64,000 nt of DNA from an uncultured Lachnospiraceae bacterium (GTDB taxonomy: Bacteria > Bacillota > Clostridia > Lachnospirales > Lachnospiraceae): positions 75,557-139,556 of the forward strand of contig CABUPO010000007.1 in the NCBI GenBank assembly GCA_902493385.1, given 5' to 3'. Position numbers and translations under genes: made by a program. The notes under the pieces are model-generated. The model was given only the letters and a program-made list of their open reading frames with translations. It searched no databases and was not told where the DNA came from. Shown piece by piece: positions 27,210-35,204 of this stretch. Each line of letters starts with the position of its first letter. Position 1 is the stretch's first letter.

Positions 27210-27719
27210 ATGGATTGGAATTTGTTTTGGACAGCATTTGGCGCAATAGGCGGTACTGTAGGTGCACTTGCAACAACGGCAGCAGTTATGGTTGCATTGT
27301 GGCAGACAAAGTATAGCCAAAAGAAGTCGATGAAATTAAGTTTTTCTGATAATCATATGCTGTACAATCAGAACAATGGACAAACAGTAAAATTTATAGG
27401 AGTTAGTGCATCAAATACAGGAAACCGGAAAGTTATAATATCCTGTTGGGGAATTCATATGAAGAAAAATGATGCCTTGGTGGTTACACCGTTGGAAGTA
27501 AGTGGTTTAGAGAAGTTTGCCTATATAAAACTTCCAAAGGTATTAGAGTTAGAAGAATCTGTTGATTTGTTATGGCAGACAGATAGATTCAAGGCATTTC
27601 TCCAAAATAATATTGATAATATCAAGAATAATAAACCTTTAATATTTTTTGTACAAGATAGCACGGGGAAACGATATGAGGTTAAAACAAAAAAGAAAGC
27701 CAGTGAGTATATGAAATAG
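27210..27719 (+). CDS. Single-pass membrane protein of unknown function
   Basis: A 169-residue protein with one N-terminal membrane helix (about residues 8-30, FGAIGGTVGALATTAAVMVAL) and a cytoplasmic beta-rich remainder (SASNTGNRKVIISCWGIHMK). Such proteins are common as hypothetical accessory genes in Firmicutes; no function is known to me. GGGGG stands before the ATG. The gene is AT-rich and lies inside the repeat-bounded island. About 190 bases separate it from the ATPase gene, so it may not belong to the same transcript. Confidence 0.65.
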   Translation: MDWNLFWTAFGAIGGTVGALATTAAVMVALWQTKYSQKKSMKLSFSDNHMLYNQNNGQTVKFIGVSASNTGNRKVIISCWGIHMKKNDALVVTPLEVSGLEKFAYIKLPKVLELEESVDLLWQTDRFKAFLQNNIDNIKNNKPLIFFVQDSTGKRYEVKTKKKASEYMK

Positions 27720-27909
27720 ATAGAATACTAAATAAGAGTGGACTGAATTAAGGAATTGAAAGTATAGTTAGCAAAACAAACATATTTTTTGTTTATTATA
27801 GAATGGAATAAAATTATGCTTTAGAAAATATAAAATAACACTTGGAATATCTATTGAAATGTGGTATCCTGAAATCAGAACATATATTCGATACAAAGAG
27901 GTAGTGTTT

Positions 27910-28431
27910 ATGATATTTGTTAGTGGTATTCATGGAGTGGGTAAAACATATTTTTGCAATATGATAAAAGATAAATTGGGAATAAAAAATTATTCGTCGA
28001 GTCAATTAATTGCAGGAAGGCGAGAAAAAAGTTTTTCAGCAGATAAATTTGTTTCAGATATTGATGATAATCAAGTGCTATTATTGGATGCAATTAATGA
28101 ATTACGGCAAATTGATGAAGAATTTATTTTGGATGGACATTTTTGTCTGCTGAATGAGGAAGGTGTAATTACAAGAATTCCAATGGAAACTTACACTTTA
28201 CTAAAACCAGATACAATGATTTTATTGTTGGAAAATCCTAAGATAATTGCAGAACGAAGGTTTCAAAGAGATGGAATCCGACAGGACGAACGTGCTATTA
28301 ATGACTTTCAATGTGCTGAAAAAGCGTATGCGACAGAAATTGCGGGACAACTTAACATTTCATTGGAGGTATCTAATGGTGCATCAGATTTGGGGCGAAT
28401 AGTGGAAATTATTAAAACAGGAGGATGCTAA
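27910..28431 (+). CDS. Nucleotide-kinase-like P-loop ATPase
   Basis: A 173-residue P-loop protein of the adenylate-kinase/AAA_18 type. Walker A is at the very N-terminus (GIHGVGKT, residues 6-13), DGHFCL provides the Asp of a kinase-type Walker B or substrate-binding region, and ERRFQRDG resembles the arginine-rich lid of nucleoside and nucleotide kinases. The start at 27910 follows AAAGAGGTAG; a longer reading has no such site. The GNAT-fusion gene begins one base after its stop, so the two are surely co-expressed. Likely role: phosphorylation of a nucleotide or small molecule in the cassette; the substrate is unknown. Confidence 0.72.
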   Translation: MIFVSGIHGVGKTYFCNMIKDKLGIKNYSSSQLIAGRREKSFSADKFVSDIDDNQVLLLDAINELRQIDEEFILDGHFCLLNEEGVITRIPMETYTLLKPDTMILLLENPKIIAERRFQRDGIRQDERAINDFQCAEKAYATEIAGQLNISLEVSNGASDLGRIVEIIKTGGC

Positions 28432-28432
28432 T

Positions 28433-29533
28433 ATGGCGGGAAGGTTTTCATTAAAGAAATTTGCAGACATTAATCTTAATGATGAGTTTTTTGATTCATT
28501 GAAAGCGGATTATCCTGGTACGGAAAATAGTACGGGGTTTATTGAGTGGTTTGCAAAAAAAGCAGAAATGGGAGCTACAGCACTTGTTTTTGAGGATGAG
28601 ATAGGTGTAGGAGCATTTGTTGTATTAAAAATTGAAGAAGAGGAAATTGAATTGCAGAGTGCTGTTTTACCTAAAATGGAAAGATTGAAAATTAGCACAT
28701 TTCGAATATCTGAGAGATATCGCAGACAGCGTATTGGGGAGGGAGCAATCGGGTTGCTTTTATGGAAATGGTTGCAATTAAAATGTGATGAAGTTTATGT
28801 GACAGTTTTTGATAAACATACTACGTTGATTTCACAGTTTGAAAGATTTGGTTTTCAAAAGTGTGGTGTGAATTTGAATGGGGAGAATGTTTTGATAAAA
28901 AGCCGTAAAAAGATTGACTTTAGTGACCCGTATAAAGCCTTTCCATTTATAAAAGATGGTTTTGACCATGCCGGTTATATTATTATTGATGATTATTATC
29001 ATGATACAATGTTTGCATATTCAGAGCTTGCGAATACAGCATCATTACAATCGGAGATTAGTAGTAGTGTTAGTAATGGGCTTAGTAAAATATATGTGGG
29101 GCAAGCACCGAACATAAATCATAAGGTTGGAGAACCAGTTTTGGTTTATCGTCGTTATACCCAAGGTACAGGGAAGCGATACCGTTCTTGTATTACCTCA
29201 TATTGTGTAGTGACAGATGTTGTTCAGGCTAAAATAAACAACAAATATTTGATGAGTTTTGATGATTTGAAACAGCGTATTGGGAATAAGTCTGTGTTTA
29301 ATGAAAGTGAACTGCAAAAGCAATACCATGAATATAGGAATGTGACTGTGGTTGAAATGCTTTATTATGGTTATTTTGGTGCCGGAAACAATGTAAATTT
29401 GGATTGGCTTGATCGGCAGGGATGTTGGGCAGATCAGGGACAATATCCAACAGAAGTTCATCTGACAACAAATCAATTTAAAAAAGTCCTAATGGAGGGA
29501 AATGTCAATGTGTCAAATGTTATTATCAATTAA
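28433..29533 (+). CDS. GNAT acetyltransferase fused to a PUA/ASCH-like domain
   Basis: A 366-residue two-domain protein. Residues about 1-160 are a GNAT acetyltransferase with the acetyl-CoA loop RYRRQRIGEGAIG at 95-107 and the typical SQFERFGF C-terminal turn. Residues about 190-366 look like a PUA-like (EVE/ASCH) nucleic-acid-binding fold: IYVGQAPNINHKVGEPVLVYRR and YRSCITSYCVVTDVV. This joins an acetyl-transfer centre with a domain that reads RNA or modified bases. AGGAGG lies in the kinase gene end. The following ASCH gene overlaps it by 32 bases. Function is inferred only; it could modify RNA, tRNA-linked amino acid or nucleobase, or act as a GNAT toxin. Confidence 0.72.
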   Translation: MAGRFSLKKFADINLNDEFFDSLKADYPGTENSTGFIEWFAKKAEMGATALVFEDEIGVGAFVVLKIEEEEIELQSAVLPKMERLKISTFRISERYRRQRIGEGAIGLLLWKWLQLKCDEVYVTVFDKHTTLISQFERFGFQKCGVNLNGENVLIKSRKKIDFSDPYKAFPFIKDGFDHAGYIIIDDYYHDTMFAYSELANTASLQSEISSSVSNGLSKIYVGQAPNINHKVGEPVLVYRRYTQGTGKRYRSCITSYCVVTDVVQAKINNKYLMSFDDLKQRIGNKSVFNESELQKQYHEYRNVTVVEMLYYGYFGAGNNVNLDWLDRQGCWADQGQYPTEVHLTTNQFKKVLMEGNVNVSNVIIN

Positions 29534-29888
29534 TCCGGAGTATGTAGAAAGTATTCTACAAGGTAAAAAAGTATATGAATATCGGAAATTTCGTTGTCGG
29601 GATGATGTTGATAAGATTATAATATACGCAACGGCTCCTCAGCAACAAGTTGTAGCGGAAGCAGAAATTGCTGATATTATTGAGGATGATATATTAAGTG
29701 TTTGGCGACAAACCAAGAAGTATTCGGGTATTACATATGCTTTTTTTAGAAAATATTACAAAGGGAAGAAAAAGGCAGTTGCCTATCATTTGGAAAATAT
29801 AGTTATATATGAGAAACCACTTGCATTAAAGGATATTGGAGTGTCCTGTGCCCCACAGTCTTATAGATATATTTCTATGGAAACATAA
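29502..29888 (+). CDS. ASCH-domain protein
   Basis: A 128-residue stand-alone ASCH domain, a PUA-like fold that binds RNA; the E. coli member YqfB hydrolyses N4-acetylcytidine. The hallmark LLSINPEYVESILQGKKVYEYRK near the N-terminus has the G-K-x-x-E-R pattern. IIIYATAPQQQVVAEAEI is the central strand pair. Start: ATG at 29502 after GGAGGG inside the previous gene; ATG at 29508 is also possible. Because YqfB removes an acetyl group from a base and the neighbour is an acetyltransferase, the two could add and remove the same mark (inference). Confidence 0.78.
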   Translation: MSMCQMLLSINPEYVESILQGKKVYEYRKFRCRDDVDKIIIYATAPQQQVVAEAEIADIIEDDILSVWRQTKKYSGITYAFFRKYYKGKKKAVAYHLENIVIYEKPLALKDIGVSCAPQSYRYISMET

Positions 29889-29929
29889 AGGTTGATATGT
29901 GTTTTTTATTAAATTAAAGAGGCGACAAA

Positions 29930-30115
29930 ATGTTTTTTCAAGAAAGAATGTTTAATCCGACTTATGTAAGCAGGAACTATTACAACCAGATACAAACACA
30001 GATTGATAACTATAATTTTAAATAGAATATTGAAGTTGAAAAAGCGGTAAAAGCAACATATGATTTGTGTAGTGCTGTTAAAAATATGGACGAACAGCAT
30101 CAACAAGATTTGTAG
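29930..30115 (+). pseudogene. Broken small gene with in-frame stop
   Basis: An ATG at 29930 behind AAAGAGGCG opens MFFQERMFNPTYVSRNYYNQ and stays coding-like through NIEVEKAVKATYDLC and NMDEQHQQD, but a TAG at 30023-30025 interrupts it where CAG (Gln) would fit, and the frame ends at 30113-30115. It resembles a short helical protein frequent in clostridial mobile elements. Remnant, probably inactive. Confidence 0.65.
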
Positions 30116-30140
30116 AGAGAGCAGAAGAAGCCCTTTGTAT
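30111..30140 (+). repeat. Island direct repeat, copy 2
   Basis: Partner of the 27001-27030 repeat, 28 of 30 bases identical, same orientation, 3.1 kb downstream. It marks the right edge of the kinase/GNAT/ASCH cassette. Confidence 0.8.
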
Positions 30141-30282
30141 CAACATCTCAAAGGTGTTTTCAAATATAGACTGGAAGGATTATTCTCTTACATCCCGCCC
30201 CTGTTATCTTTCTTTTATAAATTATAAAAAAGTTCCAACCTTTTCAGATTCGCGTGTCTATATGGGTGAAAGCTTTCAATGA
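30112..30282 (+). pseudogene. C-terminal gene fragment
   Basis: A 56-codon open stretch with no start (VERAEEALCINISKVF to VYMGESFQ) ending in TGA at 30280-30282. It is the 3' part of a gene whose 5' part is gone or displaced; its first 13 codons recur at 27002. The stop overlaps the ribosome binding region of the following sigma factor gene. Family not recognised. Together with the preceding broken gene it fills the 29.9-30.3 kb gap. Confidence 0.6.
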
Positions 30283-30293
30283 GGTGCAAACAA

Positions 30294-31958
30294 GTGAACA
30301 GACAAGAAGTAGAGAAAACCATAACTGAACATCTGAAGCCTATATTCGGATTTGCTCTGAAGAGGTGTAAAAGCATTCACGATGCAGAGGATCTGTCGCA
30401 GGAGATAGCGATAAGAGCTTTCCGTGCGCTCCTTGCCAAGGACGACGTTGCGGACATGAGTAAGTTCATTTGGACTGTTGCCCATAACACACTCAGCAAC
30501 TATTATCGTGATGCTGCTAAAAGTATGGTCGGTGTTTCTATTGATGGGGTCGCGGAGATGATCGCAGATCCGTACTCTGAGTTGGATGCCGACGACAATA
30601 CAGAAGCTATCCATCGTCTCCAGACCGAGATTGCTTACCTTTCTAAGCTGCAAAGAAGAATAGTCATTGCGTATTATTTTGAGAATCGCAAGCAGGCAGA
30701 TATTGCTCGGGAACTGGGTATTCCTCTCGGCACTGTCAAATGGCACTTATTTGAAGCTAAAAAAGAATTGAAACGAGGTATGGATATGATGAGAAAACCG
30801 AGCGAACTCAAGTTTAACCCTATTAAATTCCACTATTACGGTATAAATGGTTCCGTGGGCAAAAAGTCTCCCGACGAGTTCTTTCGTTCCGCACTGTCCC
30901 AAAATATCTGCTACTGTGTGCGTAATACGGCAAAGACAATTAACGAAATTGCTGATGACCTGGGTGTTTCCCCTGTGTATGTGGAAACCGAGGTTGAATT
31001 TCTTGAGGAATATGGTTTCCTGCAGGCACAAAAGGATAAGTACATCGTCAACTTCATCATCAGCGAACCAACTGCAGAACTGCTTACTATGCAGAATAAT
31101 ATGTACAAGCGTGCTGCTGCGTTGTTTGCAAACGATCTGTATGATGAGTTGACCTTCTCAGGCATTCTTGATGATCCGGACATATGGTGTGGTCAGACGG
31201 ACGAGCCCATCTCCTTGACTGAATCTCCTAAGGTGGACCGCAACTTCATCCTGTGGTCGTTGGTTCCTTATATTGCCGCCTGTTCCGGCGGGAATCTGAT
31301 GGATGCTGGCATTTCCTTTGAAGAGGTTGCTACGATTCGTCCGGACGGCGCGCATAATATTTGCCATGCGGCTGTCGTACCTGACAACATAGTTCTTCCG
31401 GAAGATTACGTGTATATGAAGAACTGGTGTGGTCCTATGTGGAATGGCAACGACAGGCACATCCTTTGGCAGATTGACAGCGAGTGGTCTGACCGTGACG
31501 AGCAACGTAGCCGCCAGTATTCTGAAGATGCCAAACGCATTCTCAGTCTCTACGAAAGAGAGTTTGAAGGCCGTCTTTCTAAGGATGAATATGCATGGTT
31601 AGCTGAGTGTGGCTGTGTAAAAACGAATGGAGATTATGATGGCTATTTCAAAGCAGAATGGCAGATCGTTGTGTTGGCCAGCAAGGAAATTCAAGATAAA
31701 CTCCTTGCTATCGGTGAGCGAATTAAGGTAAAGTACCAGACTGACTTTGATGCGTTGAAGGCACCTTATGCCGAGGCTGTATTGGAATCGGTTCCTGCAC
31801 ACCTTAGAAAGATAAAAGAGTATGAATTGCAGTTTGTATTCCACGCTGACGGCTGGTTTTTGGTACACTGCATCACAACGCTCCTGAAGAACGGCAAACT
31901 GAAGGAGCCTACCGAAGGCCAGAGAAAATCCCTGACCACGCTAATTGTTAACATATAA
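30294..31958 (+). CDS. ECF-type sigma factor with long C-terminal extension
   Basis: A 554-residue protein. Residues about 10-165 are a sigma-70 ECF factor: region 2 with SIHDAEDLSQEIAIRAFRAL and region 4 with LQRRIVIAYYFENRKQADIA and GIPLGTVKWHLFEAKKEL. A winged-helix-like part follows (TINEIADDLGVSPVYVETEV) and then about 290 residues of unknown fold containing WCGPMWNGNDRHILWQIDSEW, possibly a sensor or regulator. The GTG at 30294 is chosen because GAGGTG lies seven bases before it. The gene is GC-richer with many C-ending codons, unlike both flanks, a sign of separate transfer. No anti-sigma gene is adjacent. Confidence 0.78.
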   Translation: MNRQEVEKTITEHLKPIFGFALKRCKSIHDAEDLSQEIAIRAFRALLAKDDVADMSKFIWTVAHNTLSNYYRDAAKSMVGVSIDGVAEMIADPYSELDADDNTEAIHRLQTEIAYLSKLQRRIVIAYYFENRKQADIARELGIPLGTVKWHLFEAKKELKRGMDMMRKPSELKFNPIKFHYYGINGSVGKKSPDEFFRSALSQNICYCVRNTAKTINEIADDLGVSPVYVETEVEFLEEYGFLQAQKDKYIVNFIISEPTAELLTMQNNMYKRAAALFANDLYDELTFSGILDDPDIWCGQTDEPISLTESPKVDRNFILWSLVPYIAACSGGNLMDAGISFEEVATIRPDGAHNICHAAVVPDNIVLPEDYVYMKNWCGPMWNGNDRHILWQIDSEWSDRDEQRSRQYSEDAKRILSLYEREFEGRLSKDEYAWLAECGCVKTNGDYDGYFKAEWQIVVLASKEIQDKLLAIGERIKVKYQTDFDALKAPYAEAVLESVPAHLRKIKEYELQFVFHADGWFLVHCITTLLKNGKLKEPTEGQRKSLTTLIVNI

Positions 31959-31968
31959 ACAAATAGGC

Positions 31969-32044
31969 CGCCTGTGATTTTGCGGACCGTTGCTATTTGG
32001 TTATTGTGGCACCAATCCACATCGTTTACAGGCGAGGGTTTTTC
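31969..32044 (+). terminator. Terminator after the sigma factor gene
   Basis: Outer arms CGCCTGT (31969-31975) and ACAGGCG (32028-32034), inner arms TTGGT / ACCAA, then AGGGTTTTTC. Confidence 0.5.
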
Positions 32045-32104
32045 ATGCAGCTGCCCGAAAAAGAAAATAAACCGGTAGAAAGCATTACTTTTATGATAAT
32101 ATTC

Positions 32105-32124
32105 TGATAAAATCAGGATAGAAT
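32105..32124 (+). promoter_or_regulatory. Possible operator and -10 of the Phd/RelE locus
   Basis: The perfect dyad TGATAAAATCA (32105-32115) stands directly before TAGAAT (32119-32124), a -10-like box. Phd/YefM antitoxins repress their own promoter at such palindromes. No good -35 is seen. Confidence 0.35.
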
Positions 32125-32151
32125 ATATGATATAAAAAGGAGTGCTTGAAC

Positions 32152-32412
32152 ATGATACAAATCCGTCCTGTTTCCGACCTAAGAAATAAATTTCCAGAGA
32201 TTGAAACTATTGTAAACAGTGGAAAACCTGTTTATCTTACAAAAAATGGATATGGCGCTATGGTTGTATTAAGTCTAGAAGAATACGCAAGCCTGACAGA
32301 CAGTATTGAGATGAAACTTGATGAAGCTGACAGACAGGCGGCAATGACAGAAGAAAGGCTTTCCCATGAAACAGTTTTCAGTAATGTAAGGAGTGCAGTA
32401 TATGGAAAGTAA
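32152..32412 (+). CDS. Phd/YefM-family antitoxin
   Basis: An 86-residue type II antitoxin. The N-terminal Phd/YefM DNA-binding fold is clear (IRPVSDLRNKFPEIETIVN, GKPVYLTKNGYGAMVVL); the acidic C-terminal tail would wrap the toxin. The ATG at 32152 lies nine bases after AAAAGGAG; a TTG six bases earlier is less likely. It overlaps the toxin gene by 11 bases. Because the partner toxin is truncated, the antitoxin may persist as a solitary regulator. Confidence 0.82.
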   Translation: MIQIRPVSDLRNKFPEIETIVNSGKPVYLTKNGYGAMVVLSLEEYASLTDSIEMKLDEADRQAAMTEERLSHETVFSNVRSAVYGK

Positions 32413-32653
32413 ATCCTATCAGCTTAGGTATTTACCGATATTTGAGCAGGATTTAATCAGCACAGCGAATTACATTGCCCATGTTTTGAAGAATGAGGCC
32501 GCAGCATTACACCTGATTGATGATATAGAAGCTGCCATTATGGAAAGGCTGAACAATCCTGTTGCTTTTGAACCATACCGTTCCGATAAAAAACATGACT
32601 ATCTATACTATCGAATCTATGTAAGAAATTATGTTGTTTATGATGTCGGTTAG
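32402..32653 (+). pseudogene. RelE/ParE-family toxin, C-terminally truncated
   Basis: An 83-residue frame with the RelE/ParE start YQLRYLPIFEQDLISTANYI, then FEPYRSDKKHDYLYYRIYVRNYVVYDVG and a TAG stop. Intact relatives go on for some 12-18 residues through an RR..Y..R.W-type strand that carries catalytic residues; that end is missing and the downstream sequence is unrelated. The toxin is probably inactive. Start at 32402 after AAGGAG within the antitoxin gene. Confidence 0.72.
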
Positions 32654-32846
32654 TTTTATCTTAAAAAATGATGCAGACGCATCCCTGCAGAAATGGAATA
32701 TTATAAATGAGGTAATAAGTACGGTTGATAATGTTACCTATAGCGCATATGTTTCTACAGATGCAAAGGAATGCTGGATATATCGCGTACAGATAATTAG
32801 TGATACAGATACAATTAAGTTTCCGAATGAGATAAACGGAATGTGA
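32631..32846 (+). pseudogene. Gene fragment fused behind the toxin
   Basis: A 71-codon open frame (from about 32643 coding-like: SFILKNDADASLQKWNIINE, then YSAYVSTDAKECWIYRVQII) that overlaps the truncated toxin end in another frame. It looks like the C-terminal part of an unrecognised protein whose 5' end was lost in the recombination that cut the toxin. No ribosome binding site. Confidence 0.45.
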
Positions 32847-32949
32847 TATTGAAGAATTGTGGAATAAGGTAATAGGGTATTAGTATAAACAAATAAGTCA
32901 ATAAAGAAAAATGCAAATACCGATTATATAAAAAATAGGAGTGGCAAAT

Positions 32950-33522
32950 ATGGTACATTCTCAACAAGATACCAAAAAGAATACAATGCGTTTGTTGTCA
33001 GCCTTATTTATTTTTCCAATATTTTTGGCAGTTATGGTAATGATTGTATGGTGTATTTATGTGGATAATAAACCAAGTGTTAGCGAATATATTAGTTCAA
33101 TTCTTGATGTGTCTATAGAAGATGCTGATGTGGCGCGCAGGCTTGAGACGCATGGCGGATTTCTTGGAGACGGTATGTCATTTTATATTATAAAATATAA
33201 TGACGATAGTATTATAGATGAAATAAGGAATAACAATCATTGGATACAGCTCCAAATAAATGATGATAATCTTAACATACTGATGTATGGAGAAAGTATT
33301 AAACAAGAATATAAGGAAACAGGTCCCATTTTTTGTGATAGTGACGGCAAAGGCTTATTTCCTGAGATAAAGAATGGATATTACTTTTTTAAAGATAGAA
33401 ACAGTGAGAGCAGTGATATGTGGGATTCGTCAGGAATAATTGACAGATCCTCGTTTAATTTCACAGTTGCTGTATATGATGAAGATAACCGTATTTTATA
33501 TTTTGGTGAACTTGACACTTAA
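32950..33522 (+). CDS. Membrane-anchored hypothetical protein
   Basis: A 190-residue protein with one membrane helix at about residues 14-38 and an extracytoplasmic rest. The block DADVARRLETHGGFLGDGMSFYIIKY is shared with hypothetical proteins of bacilli and clostridia that carry a THGGFxGDG motif; no function is known to me. The ATG at 32950 is nine bases after ATAGGAG, preferred over a GTG at 32941 that touches the site. Codon use is like the neighbouring accessory genes. It stands alone between the broken toxin region and an acetyltransferase gene. Confidence 0.65.
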   Translation: MVHSQQDTKKNTMRLLSALFIFPIFLAVMVMIVWCIYVDNKPSVSEYISSILDVSIEDADVARRLETHGGFLGDGMSFYIIKYNDDSIIDEIRNNNHWIQLQINDDNLNILMYGESIKQEYKETGPIFCDSDGKGLFPEIKNGYYFFKDRNSESSDMWDSSGIIDRSSFNFTVAVYDEDNRILYFGELDT

Positions 33523-33657
33523 TATTTAAAATAAAATAGAATACAAATAACAATGCAACATGTATTATCCAAAAGTTCAGCTCTATGAAAACCTTTGAAA
33601 TACGGAGCTGTGCTGTAATAAAAATATCGATAGATTCAGAATTTTACGAGGTGTCTT

Positions 33658-34167
33658 ATGCGTATTAGAAAAGAAGAAACAAAAGATTATGAAATCGTAT
33701 ATTCAGTAATAAAAAGTGCGTTTGCCAGCGCCCAACACGCAGATGGAAATGAACAGGATTTAGTAAATGCACTGAGAAAGAGCGAAGCGTATATTCCGGA
33801 ATTATCGCTGGTTGCTGAAACAGACGGAAAGATTGTAGGACATATTATGTTTACAGAAGCGTATGTTAAAGATATTGTTGTTTTAGCATTAGCTCCCTTG
33901 TCTGTCATACCTGAATATCAAAGGAAGGGAATAGGAACCGCTTTAATAAAAAATGGACATAAAATAGCTAAAGAATTAGGCTATGGATATTCGGTTGTAT
34001 TAGGAAGTGAAAAATATTATTCAAGAACCGGATATTTGCCGGCATATATGTTTGGTATAAAGCCGCCGTTTGATATACCCCAGGAAAATTTTATGGCCTT
34101 AAGGATAAGCGCGGATGCGCCTGATATAAAAGGCTTTATTAAATATGCAGAAGAATTTGGAATTTAA
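33658..34167 (+). CDS. GNAT acetyltransferase, YhbS-like
   Basis: A 169-residue GCN5-related N-acetyltransferase of the YhbS type. The acetyl-CoA loop is VIPEYQRKGIGTALI and the following YYSRTGYLPA turn is typical for the subgroup. ACGAGG stands before the ATG. The substrate is unknown. It is not linked by overlap to its neighbours and its origin with the island is likely but unproven. Confidence 0.8.
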   Translation: MRIRKEETKDYEIVYSVIKSAFASAQHADGNEQDLVNALRKSEAYIPELSLVAETDGKIVGHIMFTEAYVKDIVVLALAPLSVIPEYQRKGIGTALIKNGHKIAKELGYGYSVVLGSEKYYSRTGYLPAYMFGIKPPFDIPQENFMALRISADAPDIKGFIKYAEEFGI

Positions 34168-34278
34168 TAAAGTATAGTTTTGGGAGGCGGTATATATAGT
34201 AATTGAAAAAGCAGAGAAATTAGGGGTAAGGTCTTTTCTATTATAAAAATCATTTTTAATTACCATAAAGCCGCCACC

Positions 34279-34307
34279 TTGACGACACAGAAAAAAACTA
34301 CTATGCT
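34279..34307 (+). promoter_or_regulatory. Promoter of the LytTR regulator
   Basis: TTGACG (34279-34284), 17-base spacer, TATGCT (34302-34307), 57 bases before the start codon. Confidence 0.5.
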
Positions 34308-34364
34308 AAAGTATAAACATGAGCTGCATATGCTGACAAGGACGGAATCGGCAGGGAGACGAAG

Positions 34365-35127
34365 ATGAAAAGAGTTCTAATCATTGAGGATAACGAAAAA
34401 ACAAGACATACCTTAAAAGAAATGCTTAATGATATCAGAAGCGACGTATGTATATACGAAACAGATAATGTAATGGAAGCTTACGGTCTGGCCATGAAAA
34501 ACGATATATGTCTTTTTTTTGGTGGATATAGTTCTTGCGGGTGAAGACAGAGTGAGAAATGCAGCTGGCGCAGAATTTATTAACAATATTCGTTGTGTTG
34601 ACAGATACAGGTTTACTCCGATTATTGTTTTATCAGGATTAATCGATCATAATCTTATATTATATACAACAGCGCATATATACAAATTCATTGAAAAACC
34701 TTTTGATATTGAAAAAACTAAAAAGCTTATGAGCGAGGCTTTAATGTACAGATGTAAAAAGAGAAAGGTACATAATCTGTATTATCCTATTGACGGACTG
34801 CTTGAAAGTGTTGAAGTTGACAGTATAGTATACGCCCAAAGCATCAACCATAATATACATGTCGTAAGCAGGGATTCGCATCTTGATATTCCATATATGA
34901 CGTGCAAAGAGTTTCTGAAAGATGTAAATGATGATAGATTTGTGCAGTGTCATCGTAGTACCATTGTAAATATTGAATATATTAAATCTATTAATTCAAA
35001 AGAAAAGAGTATCGCTCTTTATAGATGTGATGATATTCTGCCGCTTGGAATGGTGTACAAGAAGGGAATACTGAAAAGATTTGGTGAAGTGTATGAATTG
35101 AAGAAAGTACCGTTAAATAAAAACTGA
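34365..35127 (+). pseudogene. LytTR response regulator, frameshifted in a T8 tract
   Basis: The ATG at 34365 follows AGGGAG and opens a receiver domain (MKRVLIIEDNEKTRHTLKEM). At the T8 run 34513-34520 the frame shifts by one base: in the starting frame it ends soon at TGA, while from 34519 the frame reads LVDIVLAGEDRV with the phospho-acceptor Asp and continues through the receiver (IIVLSGL, FIEKPFD) and a full LytTR DNA-binding domain (DSIVYAQSINHNIHVVS, FVQCHRSTIVNIEYI). With T7 the gene would be whole, about 253 residues. It may be a sequencing artefact, a recent knock-out or a slippage switch. No partner kinase is adjacent. Confidence 0.8.
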
Positions 35128-35140
35128 ATAATATATTGCC

Positions 35141-35169
35141 TTGCCTGTTTAACTTACCTTTGGTATTAT
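35141..35169 (+). promoter_or_regulatory. Promoter of pyrK-pyrD
   Basis: TTGCCT (35141-35146), 17-base spacer, TATTAT (35164-35169), 36 bases before the pyrK start. It would let pyrK and following genes be expressed although the island separates them from pyrF. Confidence 0.55.
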
Positions 35170-35204
35170 TAATTAGTAATGTAATGATACTGGGAGGAAC
35201 AGGC

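Noticed and set aside
34195..34245. Short coding-like stretch VIEKAEKLGVRSFLL after the GNAT gene
   Set aside because: Ends at once, has no start codon, and is too short to call even as a fragment.
26640..35200. Island considered as a prophage or conjugative element
   Set aside because: No integrase, capsid, portal, relaxase or transfer gene is present.
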